DNA of 64,000 nt from contig CM032231.1 in the NCBI GenBank assembly GCA_019009955.1, positions 91,843,001 to 91,907,000 on the forward strand, written 5' to 3'. The stretch is from Riptortus pedestris. Taxonomy: Eukaryota > Arthropoda > Insecta > Hemiptera > Alydidae. Numbering within the stretch: position 1 is the first letter of the stretch; each line of letters starts with the position of its first letter. Below the pieces are notes generated by a model, which saw nothing but the letters and a program-made list of their open reading frames with translations, was not told the DNA's origin and made no database searches. The translations under genes were made by a program, and so were the position numbers. Positions 12,436-25,659 of the stretch are shown here, piece by piece.

Positions 12436-12995
12436 TGATCGTTAACAAACCTTAAATTATAAGCGTTTCATGTTAAAAAGAAAGATGAAGTTCTTTAATG
12501 GTACAGCTCGGGAAGTAAAAGGGGAGTTCTATAAGCCTTTCGCGATATGAAAGTTTTGTCAATACTCCAACCTTCCTATTTAAAAGATAGCCCGCCATGG
12601 ACTTGGGAACAAAATACCTTTCCCACCAGCTACAATGCCACACTGATAACGTCAACTCACATTATATTCTATATTTCTCCAGTAATAAGAAGTCTATTTA
12701 ACAAGACCTTAAATTTAATCAGGGCATGAAACGTTTGTTGATACAGATGTAGAACAGTAGAGTAAAAAAAAAACTTGGTTAATATGAAGATTAGAGACAA
12801 AACTGTATAAAACATCACTTACGAACAATAACACCCAAAAAGATTAATTACTTAATAATACTGGAGCAGACTCTTAATAACAAGGATATGATTTTTTAAG
12901 ATTTTACCCCTCTTCTTTTACTGGTCCGATATCAGTCATTCACGATATTTATCTTTAGCTTAACCCAAAACTCTTAAGCATCGCGTTTATTTTTA
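12376..12995 (-). mobile_element. (TA)n array plus diverged family 1 (HINE-like) body
   Basis: A (TA)n array at 12376-12432 is followed by 'gtttgatcgttaacaaac', 'aagcgtttcatgttaaaaag' and later 'attttacccctcttcttttac' with 'ggtccgatatcagtcattca', all family 1 blocks. The second set is in plus orientation (about 12780-12990) and the first in minus. This is probably two decayed copies in inverted order; the middle (12520-12780) is hard to assign. Confidence 0.5.
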
Positions 12996-13042
12996 ATGAT
13001 ATCAATTAAAAACAAATTTTGACGGTTAGAAAACCATGAGAG

Positions 13043-13049
<7 letters not shown>

Positions 13050-13123
<74 letters not shown>

Positions 13124-13132
13124 TATATATAT
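13050..13132. repeat. (TA)n microsatellite
   Basis: About 40 TA units with one phase break. Reading frames through it encode only Ile-Tyr repeats and are not genes. Confidence 0.95.
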
Positions 13133-13194
13133 ATTACGTCTGTCTATACATTGATTTTGTTATCAATATTTTACAATACCTTTTCGTCTCACAT

Positions 13195-13545
13195 GGAATT
13201 GATACGATATCAACCATTTCAGGCTTTGGTATCTGTTTGTTTGTTTATCTTATCACGTCGGAACTACTGAACCGAATCTTATGAAACTTGGTAGGTGAAC
13301 TACAACTAACCCAACTTAGACCAGAGGGAGTACTTATATTCTGAGAGACGAGGTTATAAGGGGCGCCTGAAACGAAAAATCGCGATATTTCGTTTCCTAT
13401 TGATTTTCTGTACCAGATGCCTAATAAAAGTTGTTTATTTTGTTATTTAAACACACTTGTGTTACATTAACTTTTTTCGTTTACCGAATTATAAAAGAGA
13501 TATACGTTAAAAGCTATATTTTCAACCATTTAAAAGGTCAAAAAA
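13195..13545 (-). mobile_element. Family 2 repeat, minus copy
   Basis: Unclassified interspersed repeat also at 17070-18005, 41340-41700 and 13683-13770. Shared blocks (plus-strand view of the minus copy): 'gaactactgaaccgaat' with 'atgaaacttgg', a 'ataaggggcgcctgaaacg' block, 'cgatatttcgtttcctattg', and a segment with 'aaaagttgtttattttgtta'. The 'disposition to match any phase of a reading frame' is low; no coding capacity is seen. Confidence 0.7.
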
Positions 13546-13557
13546 ATACAAACCGGA

Positions 13558-13603
13558 ACTCAACGAAACTCCGTATCAACTTACATACAGAGTTTCGTTG
13601 AGT
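13558..13603. repeat. Hairpin, about 18-bp stem
   Basis: ACTCAACGAAACTC-C-GTAT and its reverse complement ATAC-A-GAGTTTCGTTGAGT flank an 8-bp loop. It lies between two family 2 fragments and may be a terminus of that family or an independent foldback. Confidence 0.75.
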
Positions 13604-13682
13604 AGATTAAATCGTCCTTCATTATAATGTTGTATATTATATATATGTTATATATTATATATATAATGATTAGTAGTGGGGG

Positions 13683-13770
13683 TTATATAATATACAATAA
13701 GGGAAGCCTGAAATGAAAAATTGGGATATTTCGTTTCCTATTGGGTTTTCCGCCCCCCCCCCCTCACTAC
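13683..13770 (-). mobile_element. Family 2 repeat fragment
   Basis: Contains 'ataagggaagcctgaaatg' and 'gatatttcgtttcctattgg', the same blocks as 13330-13410, in the same orientation, then a C-homopolymer. This suggests a second truncated copy or a partial duplication. Confidence 0.6.
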
Positions 13771-13891
13771 CTTAATCTGAATTCTGTTGTAGTTATGTAA
13801 TATTTATCAGAGTTATTTGTTTTCTCCAAATAAGTGAATTATTAGAACATTCCTACGGTTTAATATGAATAACTGAAGTTAGAATAATTTA

Positions 13892-13894
<3 letters not shown>

Positions 13895-13950
<56 letters not shown>
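13895..13950. repeat. (TA)n microsatellite
   Basis: About 28 TA units, not embedded in family 1. Confidence 0.95.
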
Positions 13951-13953
<3 letters not shown>

Positions 13954-14630
13954 GAAGGAAACTATTGACTTCCCTATTGCATAAGGGTTGTAGACCTCAA
14001 CTTCTCGAGTTTGTGTACAGAGGCAATACGTAAGACCTGCTTCAGCGATATCCCCTTTCAAACTACTCAACAACATGATTCATATTAATTGGAAATGTTT
14101 GTAATTGGCTCAACCTACTCCTCGCGTCTTAGAGTAAAGTTCTGCTTATTGCCTGCCCATTAGTGTTAATTTGAAGTTGGTCAATTTGACGAGTTTCTGG
14201 AAAGTCTTTGTCTGATATCGTAATGCTAGCAATTCTATTGGTCTCAAATCAATAGTAAATATTCCTTCGTGATTTAATGTCAATTGCGTCATGCGTCTAT
14301 CCATTGTGTAAAAATCCTATTCATTACAAATTCAATGCTATCTAGTGATAGAAATGTTATATTCAAGGGAAGCTGCGATCTGTGGGCAATCTAGCCTACA
14401 TGTTAATATTGTACGTACCTGAATACGTTCAAAGTAATTCAAAGAAGAATAGAGTAGTCAGTCATACCTCGGTGTCGATTAGTAATTGCGAAGTGTCCAT
14501 ATTGTAGTCCTCTAATAGTACTTTATAAATTCAGATATATTTTATTTTTTGTTTCATACTTCGCTTCATTGGCGATTTCTTTTTTTCTTTACAAATTGGT
14601 GATGAGCGTAGCTGATATAACGATAACGTC

Positions 14631-15438
14631 AAAAAAAGTCCGTCACGCAGGGGCTGCGTAAACTAAGCAGATTTCCCATGTGAAGTTTTACAATAGACAA
14701 ATCTGCATACTGGTAACACAATACCACCGTGATTAAATACAAACGGTAATGAGAAATATTTCAGTTAATTAAAATAAATTCCCAACTGAAACGGCTTCTG
14801 AATTGTAAGAATAATTTATATTTTAATAACTCAAATTTTAGTAGTCCAAGAACTAAAGAAGGGGGGGGGTGCGGATGAACAGAACGTATTTGCATAAAAA
14901 GTAACGAAGGTAAGGTAAGGTTAGAAATGACAGATAAGGTTAGAAGAGACCTCCCACCTGAGCCAAGCAATGACGGAAATGCCCGACCTAATCCAAACTA
15001 TACCCGGCCACAGACTTCATAAAAATGTAAATATCTCGGTTAATATTCAAGATAGAGAATAAATGTATATAACAATATTTATAGTAAATTTAATTTGCAA
15101 TTAGATTGGTTTTATACAATTTTTCGATCCGATGCATAATAACGGAGATATTTTGAATTTTCGAACCCCCCCCCCTCCCTCTAGTCCGATTTCAGCCATT
15201 ACGAACTTGATCTGTCTTTTTACATAAAACGATTAAATATCGAGTTTCTTAACGATCAAACAATAATTGCGTCCGCTAGAGCGTTAAAAGACAAATATAT
15301 ACTCGTATATATAATTTTGAACGGACCTCATTTTCGTCATCTCCTGGGTAGGATCGATGGACATTTGAAGAATTTTTTCGAAAATCGCGTCATGAGTACG
15401 ACCTCAATAGCTGATTTCCCTTAAGGGAAATCTGCTAA
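14631..15438 (+). mobile_element. Family 1 (HINE-like) element, full length, subfamily A
   Basis: Starts AAAAAAAGTCCGTCACGC, hairpin CGCAGGGGCTGCG, then AAGCAGATTTCCCATGTG. The subfamily A middle follows ('aaattcccaactgaaacgg', G-homopolymer, 'aaggtaaggtaaggttag'), then 'aaatatctcggttaatattc' and 'aacttgatctgtc'. A short degenerate TA tract sits at 15292-15312, then 'ttttgaacggacctcatttt'. The 3' end is the perfect palindrome GATTTCCCTTAAGGGAAATC followed by TGCTAA. No TIR or TSD is apparent and no protein is encoded. Confidence 0.85.
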
Positions 15439-15614
15439 TAAGAAATAAAAGGTTGAGATGATGTGTAATAGATACTTTGCTGATATGTGGAAGAGCATGT
15501 GAGTCCCTAGTATTATGGAGTAGAAAGATTTAAGTTATAAGTTACAATATTGAATGAACGAATAAATCTAGAAAGAGGTGAAACTAAAACTATGTTGAAT
15601 GGTAGCTGCTAAAG

Positions 15615-15710
<96 letters not shown>
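15615..15710. repeat. Compound (TA)n(CA)n microsatellite
   Basis: A TA array (15615-15673) passes directly into a CA array (to about 15709). The same TA-to-CA order occurs at 30001, and the reverse order at 32745 and 61621. Confidence 0.95.
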
Positions 15711-15894
15711 TCAACAAGCAGCATTCAGCATGGTCAGCCACTTACATTAGCCAGTCACTGTTACCCATTTAAGTACATGACCATGGGTAACAGCGGAATT
15801 GTTACACTAGTTCGTGCACAACCAGACCGCGCTGTTATCACGGGGATAGTGTGCGATATGGACTCTCCTAGATCCCATCCACCAGAAGAAGAAT

Positions 15895-16012
15895 TTTATT
15901 TAATTAGATCGTCACTAATTTAATTCCATCCAGCAGGGTGGAACTCACATCTCTAAGTTTACCATGAGGGCCAACACAAAACTCACATGGCTAACCTAAG
16001 ACACCACCCCAC
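15895..16012 (-). mobile_element. tRNA-derived SINE fragment, diverged
   Basis: Minus-strand SINE pieces: 'gatcgtcactaatttaattcc' (body) and 'ctaagtttaccatgaggg', 'aactcacatggctaacct' (tRNA-like head). The B-box region is scrambled. Confidence 0.5.
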
Positions 16013-17069
16013 AAAATGAAGTAGAAACAATTTTAAATATGTAATTCTATTTTAATATTATAGTTTAGATACTTTCGCACTTTATACTATATTTTTACAC
16101 TGTAAATCTGTGAATTCTTATCAACCGAAATATTATCCAGTTCCTCAAAATACTGTCTCTTTGTGTTTGTTTCTTTTGAGTTAACAATTTTCCTATTATT
16201 GCTCCACAAATATAAGATGTAGGAGCTAGTAGGAATGCAAGATAAACCTTAAAGACTGTAAACATAGCTATTGATTGTGTGAGAACGAACTTGCTAAGTA
16301 AATAATGGTATAGGGAGATTGACGTCAGTGAAGTTATGTTGGCAGAACTGATAAGGTTATGGTTGGTAAACTGAATAGGTGATTACAACTTGTCAGATTA
16401 TCTGTTCCTCGCACGTCATATCTCCGAGTATCCTAGCTAATTCCAGAAATCACGATGAAGGGTTCTTGTTGTTCTGTACTTACACAACGGGGACCTTGTG
16501 TCAGACCTTTTTAAGTCAATTTATCTCACAAGGTTTGGTCCATCAAAAAAATTCTTATCTTAGGCCTTAAGATGAAAAATAGTTTATAACGTAGAATATA
16601 GAAGTGGTTCATTGGATTTCACAGCACCTATATTTTGGAGCTTATAACATCCAAATGATTGGCATTATTTAAAAAAAATTATTGAGATTGTGTTTGAACA
16701 TTTGGAATTAATTGTTTAGGTAAATTTCTGCCCTGTTTTATTTATTTCAAGCTATGGGAGTACCTTTTGTCCTCCTCCACAGAGAGAAATGTATGGTGGT
16801 CTGATGAGTCCGTGTCATGAAACTGCATGATCTACTCTATCCACGACAAGGAATCCTTTATCACAAAGCGTACGTCAGGGGCTAGGTGGAGGAAGGAGAT
16901 TTCCCGCGTGCTGATGTAAATACACTGATGGTAATTATCTCAAATTCTATACTTAAAGGCCTCCCGAAAAAAAAGCCAGTGTAAACGAGACTTTAAATTG
17001 AAATCGAAATTAGATCATTATTAATAAATTTGTTTTAAGTCAAATTGCTTGAGAATATAGGGTCTTATT
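16013..17069. other. No gene identified
   Basis: AT-rich DNA. 16800-16830 resembles part of a hammerhead core but fails on helix pairing (see rejected items). 16870-16915 may hold a very decayed family 1 end ('aggggct', 'gatttcccgcgtgctg'). Confidence 0.4.
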
Positions 17070-18005
17070 GTAGGACTAGCTCAGATACCCGGCTTCGCCC
17101 GGGAATTCATTTGAGGCTGAATGGTGATGGTATTTTTTTGGCAAGGCTTTACTTTGCACAATATTTTGACATTTATCCGTCCCAGTGTTTAGGGTTTATA
17201 CCCATCGTTGCTGTGGATTTCTTAATAATAAAATTATTTTTTTATGTAAGACTTCACTGTCCTCCATATTGTCATATTTCCCGTCTCCATTGCATTATGC
17301 ATAGCTTTGAATTATTAAGGTCAAAATATTAACATAGATTTGAATTAATTTTTCCAGGTGAGGTTCCTGGTAGTTCATATTGGAAAGAATTGATGAGCAT
17401 AAAAATATTTCTACGCAAATTACTTGCTTCATACATTGCTCCCGAAAAAATGTATAAAACGAAAGTTACTCTAAATAACAAAGTAAACAACTTTTGTTAT
17501 GTGCACGTTTGTCGAAAAACAAATAGACAATGAAATATCGCCAATTTTTATTTCAGGCCTCCCTTATAACACCACTCCCGTTCGAACCTAAATATTTTAA
17601 TATAGCTTATAATCATGGAAGAATTAATGCTAATTGACATACCGAATTTTGTTAAGTTCGGTTCAATCGTTAGTGCCCAATAAAATTGTTGGCTCCCGCT
17701 AAAGTTTTAGTGTATATTTCGTTTATACTTTGTTATAAGACAAAAGTGAATATCACAAAAGTTTCTCTAAATAACAAAATAAACAACTTTTGTTATGTGC
17801 ATATTTGCCGAAACCCCAATAGGAAACGAAATATCACTATTTTTAATTGCAGGCTTCCCTTATAACCCCCACTCCTGTTTGCCTCAGAGAATATTAATAT
17901 AGCCTAAAGTCTAAGTTCGATTAGTAGTAATATACCAAGTTAGTAGTAAGTACCAAGTTTCATAAAATTCAGTTCAGCCATTTATGCGTGAAAAGGTAAC
18001 ACACT
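17070..18005 (+). mobile_element. Family 2 repeat, one long or two consecutive copies
   Basis: Starts 'gtaggactagctcagatacc' with the GC hairpin CCCGGCTTCGCCCGGG. The same start is at 40660. Blocks 'aaataacaaagtaaacaact', 'gaaatatcgccaatttttat' and 'ctcccttataac' at 17470-17600 recur at 17770-17900. The second half ends with 'atagcctaaagtctaa' and 'tttcataaaattcagttc', matching 41600-41665. The family is unclassified; no ORF is recognised. Confidence 0.7.
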
Positions 18006-20778
18006 TACACGAAAGAAACCAAATGCCGTCATGGTGTCTATGACATGTGATCCGAAAAAGTATCGTGAAATTTCGAGGAAAAAAAATCAATGTACAGACA
18101 GTGGTTACAATTTTATATATATTCACAAGGCTTCCTATTATTAAAAAAAATATTGTTTCCAAAAAAATAAAATAACAATATATTTCGCCCCTTATTAAAT
18201 AATGGTTCATTAACGTCACTTTACTAGCACGTAGGATCACTATTGCCGGTAGCGTTTCGGCGGTCTGACCTCTTTGGCCAAAGTATAAAGCGGAAGGTCA
18301 TTCTTTTTAGTGCCCTAAAATATTTTTATTGGGCTCAGTGAGGATGAAGTGCAAATACGTCACTAACATCTTATTCGAAGCTTAAACATGAAAGATTTAT
18401 TTTACTGGGTCTTTGTGCTATGTGAGCGACATATTTGCAGTGCGACGTTATCAATATGATTCTGTTTCCTAAAAGCGTCAATTTTGAATTTCATACACCA
18501 TCCTGGAAATGTCTCGGTTTCATATGAAAACTAAAGCTTGAATTCATTAATAACCAAGTCAGACCAGGAGGGGGGGGAGAGCATTAGGGAAGGTGTTAAA
18601 TCATATATTCATTCTACCGTTAAAATAAATATTATCAATGAAACTGGAAATATTGTATTATGAGATTCAATTTGTCGGATATGCAAAATAGCAAACCTAA
18701 TTCATTTTTTTTCCATTATGAAGATAAAGTGATAACAATCACGATTTTCTGAATCAGATAAATGCTCATTGCATGAATAAATTAATTTTAAGTAACAATG
18801 GACCAAATTTTGATTGAAAAAATTGATATTAAAGGAATTATCGTTATCATGATGGGCTGTCTGTCAAATTGATAGCAACTACAGACAAATTGGATATTGA
18901 TTGGAATGTATCACATTAAAAAAAAAACAGATGGTTTGTCAATCCATAATCACCTATTTTTCTATTTTTTTGTTTAGTATAAAAACCCTACAAATTATTT
19001 TCTATAACATTTTGTTATTCGATGGAGAGAAATAGAGATATTTCCAATTTGGTTATTTGAGCTCCTTTACAACCCACACTTGGAGGACTACGCCCAAACT
19101 GCATTAATAACTGCATATGTTGCATTGTTATTAGAAAATGTTAGTCAATATATGAAAATGCTTATTGCGATAAATGCAATAGGAAATTGTATGAGTATGT
19201 AGGTTTGTTGAGCTTTGGTCATTAATACATGTTCACTCAGAGCAATGTAAAACTTACAGATTTAAATATATGCGAATAGAATTTGGGAATTCACTCGTCT
19301 TGTAAGTTTTGGTTTACAAAGAAATGCACAAGACGTAGTAGGGCATTTTTTGATAAACCAAAAAAACTAGGTCTAACATGTTCAAAGAAATTTTCGGATT
19401 TCTCGAATACTCCTCGTTCGCCTCCGCCTTCCTTTCAAGCTCTGAAATGTGGACGAGGTGAATATTGTGTATTTTGGATATGATAGTAATAACTAATAAT
19501 AAGGTACAAGTATAGATCGTAAACGTTTTAAACAGTTAAAAATATGAACAGAATGGTTGGGTTATAAGGTCCCTTGTTGGAAACTACAGACAAAACGACT
19601 ATTAAAGCGCTTTAAAATATTATAGTTTGACTCTTAAACACCCAAATGGAGATAAAAAAATGCAACGGAACACAAGCATTGCTGAGGAAATCTAATGTCA
19701 AAGAAGGGTCTGTTTTCCAAATCTGCTAAAATACGTAAAATGTTGGAAAGAGTTAAAACTTTAATTAAAAGTTTATTATACTTTTGTGGTATTTAATTAT
19801 GGTCGCATTATTTCAATGGGTGAATCTCGAATAATGATAACAGAATAATTTCTCTCAACCTGAAGGGCATGCAGATAAATAAAAGACCTTTGAACCCCAA
19901 GGTATATTAAGGGAGGCATGCACACACAATGGCTGATGACAGGTATTCTGGCTTATCTAAGCACGGCAACTTCTGTTAGGGGCGTATCAGCGAAGAGGGG
20001 GCTTGAAAAGCACGCATCACAGAGGCATTTCCACTGGGGATGGCTATTCGAAACCTTCCCTCCCACCCTTACTAAATATAATCTTTTGTATATGTTTACC
20101 CTACCAAATATTCTGGTTAAATACAACTTAAACTTTAAGCAAGTCATGAAGGACCATAGAATACTTTTATGACATGCATGTCACTGCGGACTCCGCAGTG
20201 CTTATTGTAAAGTTGAACTGATTTTCAGATGCCATATTTTAATCATGTTATCGGTCAATGATGACAGTTAATTTCAATGCACAATATGTCTATCCTCTAA
20301 AGCTTGTTTAAATATACCATAACTCTCGACAAAAACTGTTTAATTCTTCAGAAATGCTGAGCAGGACCAAACTAATCAGGAACAATAAAAAGGTTTTGTC
20401 CTCTACAAGTACTTTAATATGCAAAGTCCACATTCAGAGAGCAAGCTTCACCAATCTGTGCCTGTTGATAAAACAAAACCACTAAGAATATTATTCATAG
20501 CATGGGCAACAAGGAGAGAGAATCATGTTATTGTATAAAGTTATATACAGTTTGTGGGGCTGCTCAATTACTTGAGATGCTGAAGCACACAGCAACTGAA
20601 GACAATACCAATACTAAGTAAAACAATACATATTGTATCTAGTCAGATAAATAACTAAAATATTTTAACACGGTCAGCAACCTAAAAGGTGTATGTCACT
20701 AGATATAAATTAACAAACTCTATTATTAGAATAACATGATCCGTCGATCTATAATAAGATCACTGGTCAAAGTTAAAG
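18006..20778. other. No gene identified
   Basis: A possible ancient family 1 trace at 18520-18600 ('taaccaagtcagaccagg' plus G-run). The rest is AT-rich with no recognised exon; short frames at 17974-18240, 19283-19483 and 19918-20172 have no domain signal. Confidence 0.45.
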
Positions 20779-21090
20779 TTAAAATATATGGTGGGAAATA
20801 ATCCCTAAAGTATCAATAATGATAATCTCGATCAAAATTTTAAGAACCTTCTTGTCTATTCCCATCTTGTCAAAAAAAATCTGGGTATGCTTAGGGACAG
20901 TTCCTCGGGCACCGGACCCGCCTATCACTAGAAAATCCCCTTCACCAAATGTTTCCCTGAATTTCTCAGAGTAAAATTTAATACAATTCCCATAAATATT
21001 TTTCTTTTCCTCGTGGTTCTCCTCCACTTGATCTGGATCGTTACTCTCGTACCTTATCGTTGGATCCAGGATATAGGCGTTTTTTCAATT
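20779..21090 (-). pseudogene. Non-LTR retrotransposon (LINE) C-terminal fragment
   Basis: The minus frame opens as KNAYILDPTIRYESND, continues EEKKNIYGNCIKFYSEKF and GDFLVIGGSGARGTVPK, and ends KVLKILIEIIIIDTLGII before a stop. The DPT(I/V)R(Y/F)E ... EKK.IY ... (V/I)IG...GARGT(V/I)P pattern is a conserved C-terminal block I associate with arthropod retroelement polyproteins (LINE type). The codon preceding the block is TGA where a Trp would fit, so the copy is broken. The rest of the element is absent. Clade assignment is uncertain. Confidence 0.7.
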
Positions 21091-21834
21091 TTCTTTGAAA
21101 ACAGTCATGTACCAATAAAGCTAAATAAAAATTACATACCTACCTATCGAACGAGGATAAAAACAAGAAACCGTTAAAATTAAAAGGTCAAAGAAAAAAT
21201 AAAAGCATATAATCGGGTCAGAAGGAAATATTTAAGAACACTATAACATTAAACTATCTAAATTAAAAACAGCAAACTAATGCACTAAATGAAAAGCTAC
21301 TACTTATCACAAAATGGCTGCATTTAAGCCGACAATGTCAGGGGTGAAAACCTTTCTAAATGCATCATAGACTAGCATTTCATGACATCCTAAAGAATGC
21401 CGGTCTTCAAATTTATTAGAAAAAATAATTTCTAAAATGATTTGTATTTTTCTTACAAAATATGCTTTGTATCAACAGTCTCTTGACTATAAAAAATTTC
21501 TGACTATAAAAAAAAAGTTTACTCTTTGGCTAACACAGCTAGAAAAATAACAAATTAAGAATAAGTGATTTTAGACTGCTTCCATTGAAAACAGAATGCT
21601 GCCTCTATTGTATCAGGGGAATGAATTGTGATGGCCTCTTTTGTAGGAATTTACTCTCTTCAAATCATATCATCTTTGACATTATCCTTAAAAGAACTGT
21701 CCGGACAGTCAGCGAAGTTGCTTCAAAAGATGTCAGAAGTTCATTGTTCTTAGACGATTGAAGAGGGAAAGGAGACTCCAATTTATAAATTTTTGTAAAA
21801 ACAATTTATCATTAACATAATTTATAAATCTATC
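21091..21834. other. No gene identified
   Basis: AT-rich, no exon or repeat family recognised. Confidence 0.5.
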
Positions 21835-22200
21835 AGTTGTTGCTTAGCCGTTGGTTATTGAATGATAGTAGAGGGTGGCTGGGTATTACCTATACGTTCT
21901 CAATGGTTCAGATAGTTTATTTTATTTTTTTTTTATGCTGACAGTTTTGGGCACCATTGGTTCCCTTCTTCATAGCAATTTCAATGAAATAGGAGAAGGG
22001 AGCAAAAATAAACTAACGCCGCACTCCATTCAAGAGATTCAAGAAATATGTAACTTTCACTGAGTGCATTCGTTTTTTTTTTTTGCTCCCTACTCCTCTA
22101 CTACAATTGCTCTGAAGAAGGGAACCAATGGTGCCCAAAACGGTCAGCATAAAAAATAAATTCCTCTATCTGAAGAATCGAGAATTCTCTACTATCATTT
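21835..22200. mobile_element. Long foldback MITE (family 3)
   Basis: The two halves are inverted repeats of each other. Left 'tgctgacagttttgggcacc' pairs with right 'ggtgcccaaaacggtcagca'; 'attggttcccttcttca' pairs with 'tgaagaagggaaccaat'; 'gaagggagcaaaaa' pairs with 'tttttgctccctac'; and outer 'atgatagtagag' pairs with 'ctctactatcat'. Pairing covers most of about 340 bp with a small central loop. A related fragment lies at 25660-25810. No coding capacity. Confidence 0.85.
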
Positions 22201-24363
22201 AATTTGTAAATGTAACTCTCGTCACCATGGATTATAAAGTTTTGATCATCACCGAAATTTCATAATAGTTGGTTTCATCTTTTACACCGGACTGTCTTTA
22301 TTTCTTTATATAGAAGTGAGGACTTATCCCCGTTCATCGCTTATCCCCCCGTTGCACCTGGGCTGTGAAAGCTGTTCTACGAGAATTAGCAGCACTGTTT
22401 AACACTTAGGCGGCTGAGCCGTAAAATGATTCTCCATGGCTGAAATGTTTTTTGTTTTTTTTTACATTTAATTTTAATGCAATGCTTTAAATGAACCTTA
22501 ACAAATTTTGCAGATTTGTAAATTTTGCTGGGAAATGCCCGTCCAAGGGCGACAGCCACCATTAGGAAGGGGCATCCATTTATGAACCGGCAACGAATCA
22601 CGGATAATATTTCAAATATCAATTAGTATTAATTTTATTATCTTTCTTGCAATTAAAGAGATTCTATTTTATAAAAAATATGTTTAATATTAAAATTGAC
22701 AAAAGTGTTCATTTTTTCAGAAAGTTCATTTGCGATATTTTTGTTGAAAGAGGTTTCAATGAAATGTTGTATATCTCTGGAAGAATAGAATGACAACAAT
22801 GTGCAAAGGAATTTTCTGTGACCTTTTAAAAATATCCTTGGAAATATTTATTCCACTTAATTTTACCTGAAAAGGGGTGGCTACAACGAAAAATGGCTTT
22901 CTTGTGAAATGAAAGTCATGACCCGTAAAAAATGCGGTGATGGGTGGCTCAGGTATGAAGGAAAACTCTAAAAAGACTAGCAGAAAGTTTAGATATATTC
23001 TCAGTTGGCTACACGGATACAGAATGAATTGAAACAGCGGTAGCAGGTTTCGAAGGGTTGTCAAAGGCCGCCATTTGGGAATGGACGCCACTGTCGAATA
23101 CCCTTCGACAGTCGTCATCAACGTGTTAAGGGTGGTAAGCACTTGGCTACGGTCCTGGCATCTCTTATGCCATTCAGACCATACCATGGGTGATTCCTAA
23201 CCCCTACCCAATGAGAAAATAACTGTATAACATCAACCAATTACGCTGTCAGATTGTTTTATAAATGTGTTATTTAGACGAACCATACTAAAATGATGGC
23301 TTACTTGTTAAATGATAGCTACAAGGTTAAATTTTATCCTAGCACCTAGTTAAAAACATTTTCCACTCTTGGGTTTTGATTACTTGGCTGAAATGAAGGT
23401 TCAGCGTCGCTCCCTGGCTCTTGGAATCCAGGCGACTTAATTATGTTATTAAGGTAATCTTTGAGAGAGAGAGTATTTAACCTCGCTCTCTAATTAATTC
23501 ATAATTAGTGAGTGACATAACTGGAATAACTGAAGGGAGATTAACTAATTCTGCGCAATTTATCTATGGATATTTATACGTAATTAGTTTGAATCCAATT
23601 GTTAGACTTTAATCACAATTTTGATTGAAGAAGCATTATGGGATTTTCTAGGAATATAATTTTCATACCCATTCAAATAGTGAATATTACTTCTAATTAA
23701 TGATTAATGAATGACATTCATTCTATTCACCCTAACTTTTTCATAATTTATTTACTTCATTATCATCCCAACGCAAGAAAATATAAATAATACTGAAGTA
23801 CATTGTTCAGAATTGATAATTTTAACTTATTTTGTAGATTTTAGAACGAAAAAAGTTGCTATACTTGAAACATAAAATTAAGTTATACTTATGATCAAAG
23901 CTTTTACTACTTATATTTAATAGTGTTGGAGAGATAAAAAATTACGATTTGTGGTTCGTCTCAATAGTTTTTAATAGTTCAGCTGCTGCACTACCATATC
24001 AAGAGCTAAAAACAACAGTACATAGTTAGTATAATTATTATAATAATATGATAATAATTATAATTATATAAGCCTATCAACTACTTTCATTAAATTAAAA
24101 TTGTTCAAACTAGCGCTTTCTTGGATTTTCACTCTTGCAACTGACATATTGAATCCACAAGCTTTATATATTATCTGCAGGGTCAAACTGCTCTTCGCAA
24201 TTTCCTCTCTGCTCTCCAAGAGAATAATTCATATAAGTATATATATTTATATTTATTTAAGTCAACTGTTCTAAAGATCATTAATAAATATTATACTTAT
24301 ACAAATACAGTAAGTGAGTTTTAATTTTCTTTAATGAGTTGATCAGAAAACCGATTATTTCCG
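22201..24363. other. No gene identified
   Basis: A minus frame of 143 codons (22756-23187) is the longest non-repeat frame here but shows no motif I recognise. Remaining sequence is AT-rich. Confidence 0.4.
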
Positions 24364-24932
24364 CAGGGGTGGCAAATCCTCGCCCCAACTTCAACATTAT
24401 TTTTATTTAGTAACGTCCAATTCTTACACCTTCGGAAAAATGGGACGGGTTATCTATAGGTTGCCACCCTTTTCTTAGCCGGGTTGGGACTAAGGACTTT
24501 ATTTAATGAGTTCGTCACAAAATAAATTGCTATTGCCCAGGCAGGAATCGCACTTACGACTCTAGGTTTATTATGTGAGATGAAGGCTTTAACTCGCATG
24601 GCTAACCTGAGCCTCGCATTAACCAAATATATTTATTTTATAATGACTAAAGTAGTAAAAAAAAAAATTATAAATGTACATTATTTGATCACTCAAAAAT
24701 CAACTGTCGGAATTATGAGAAAAATGAATTTTACTAATATTCTTGTAAATATATGACAGACATTCGCTGTTTATATATGAGTTCTCAGAATAATAAAATT
24801 ATATCCTGCGCCTGCATATTGGCACACTTAGTATAATTGGTTTGTGTTTCACTGTTAATGTTATATGAAGCCAATGGACTTATGGTACATTTCCAAACTG
24901 TGCCGAAAGATCATTTAGGGTGTCCACCCCTG
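24364..24932. mobile_element. Possible hAT-type non-autonomous element carrying a SINE
   Basis: CAGGGGTGGCAAATCC at 24364 and the inverted end GGGTGTCCACCCCTG finishing at 24932 share CAGGGGTGG, the classic hAT terminal motif. The flanking 8-mers do not match, so there is no TSD support. The SINE at 24397-24614 would be a later insertion. Confidence 0.35.
24397..24614 (-). mobile_element. tRNA-derived SINE, near full length
   Basis: Minus copy: tail 'ttatttagtaacgtcc', body 'gacgggttatctatagg' and 'cacccttttcttagccggg', B-box region 'caggaatcgcacttacgac', head 'taactcgcatggctaacctg'. Confidence 0.85.
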
Positions 24933-25659
24933 ATATAAAGTTATCAGAATGTATTGCAATTTAAAATGTTCAATGACCTGTAGTACTAAGTATCATCTTT
25001 TATCAATTTTAATGAAAATAAGAAATTTATATTTGAAACTGTCAAAATGATTACCCGCTAGATTCATAAGGTTTGAACTTTAGTACCTATCATAGGAAAA
25101 AAATATTTGATTAACATATATTGTTATACATTAAATGACAAAGTGAGGTTCACCATCTATGCTGGTTTGCTATGCAAATAACTTACAAATACTTTACGGA
25201 TCAAAGAAAGTAAAAGAGAATAGCCAAAGTTGGTCAAGCTAGATATATTTGGAAATACAGCGCTTGTTTACTTGAAAGACTAAATGGATAAACCAAATAT
25301 TTCTTTAGTGGGGGGGGGGGGAGGTGAACATTCTGTGAGCTGTTCATACCCTCAAATCATTGCCCTTCTGTAAATAATTCTCTACTGTTATTTTATAGTC
25401 GTATATAAACATTCAAGGGCTTGTTGAGGTCATCCATAACATGTTTTGTTCAGTGTTCTCAGGAAAGCTATTTTTAGATCATTTTCGTTATTGTCTCCAA
25501 TTAACACAGTCTCCAAATCTTCATACATTGAATTCAAAAGGCATTAAAAAATTTATGAAATTCTAATTACTTCTTGTTCAATTTAAAGGATATTTAAAGC
25601 TAGAAGTGGATTGTTTGGTGTTGGCTAATGACTTGATTCTTAATTCTTCATTTACATAA
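24933..25659. other. No gene identified
   Basis: AT-rich sequence with a G12-13 run near 25310; nothing else recognised. Confidence 0.5.
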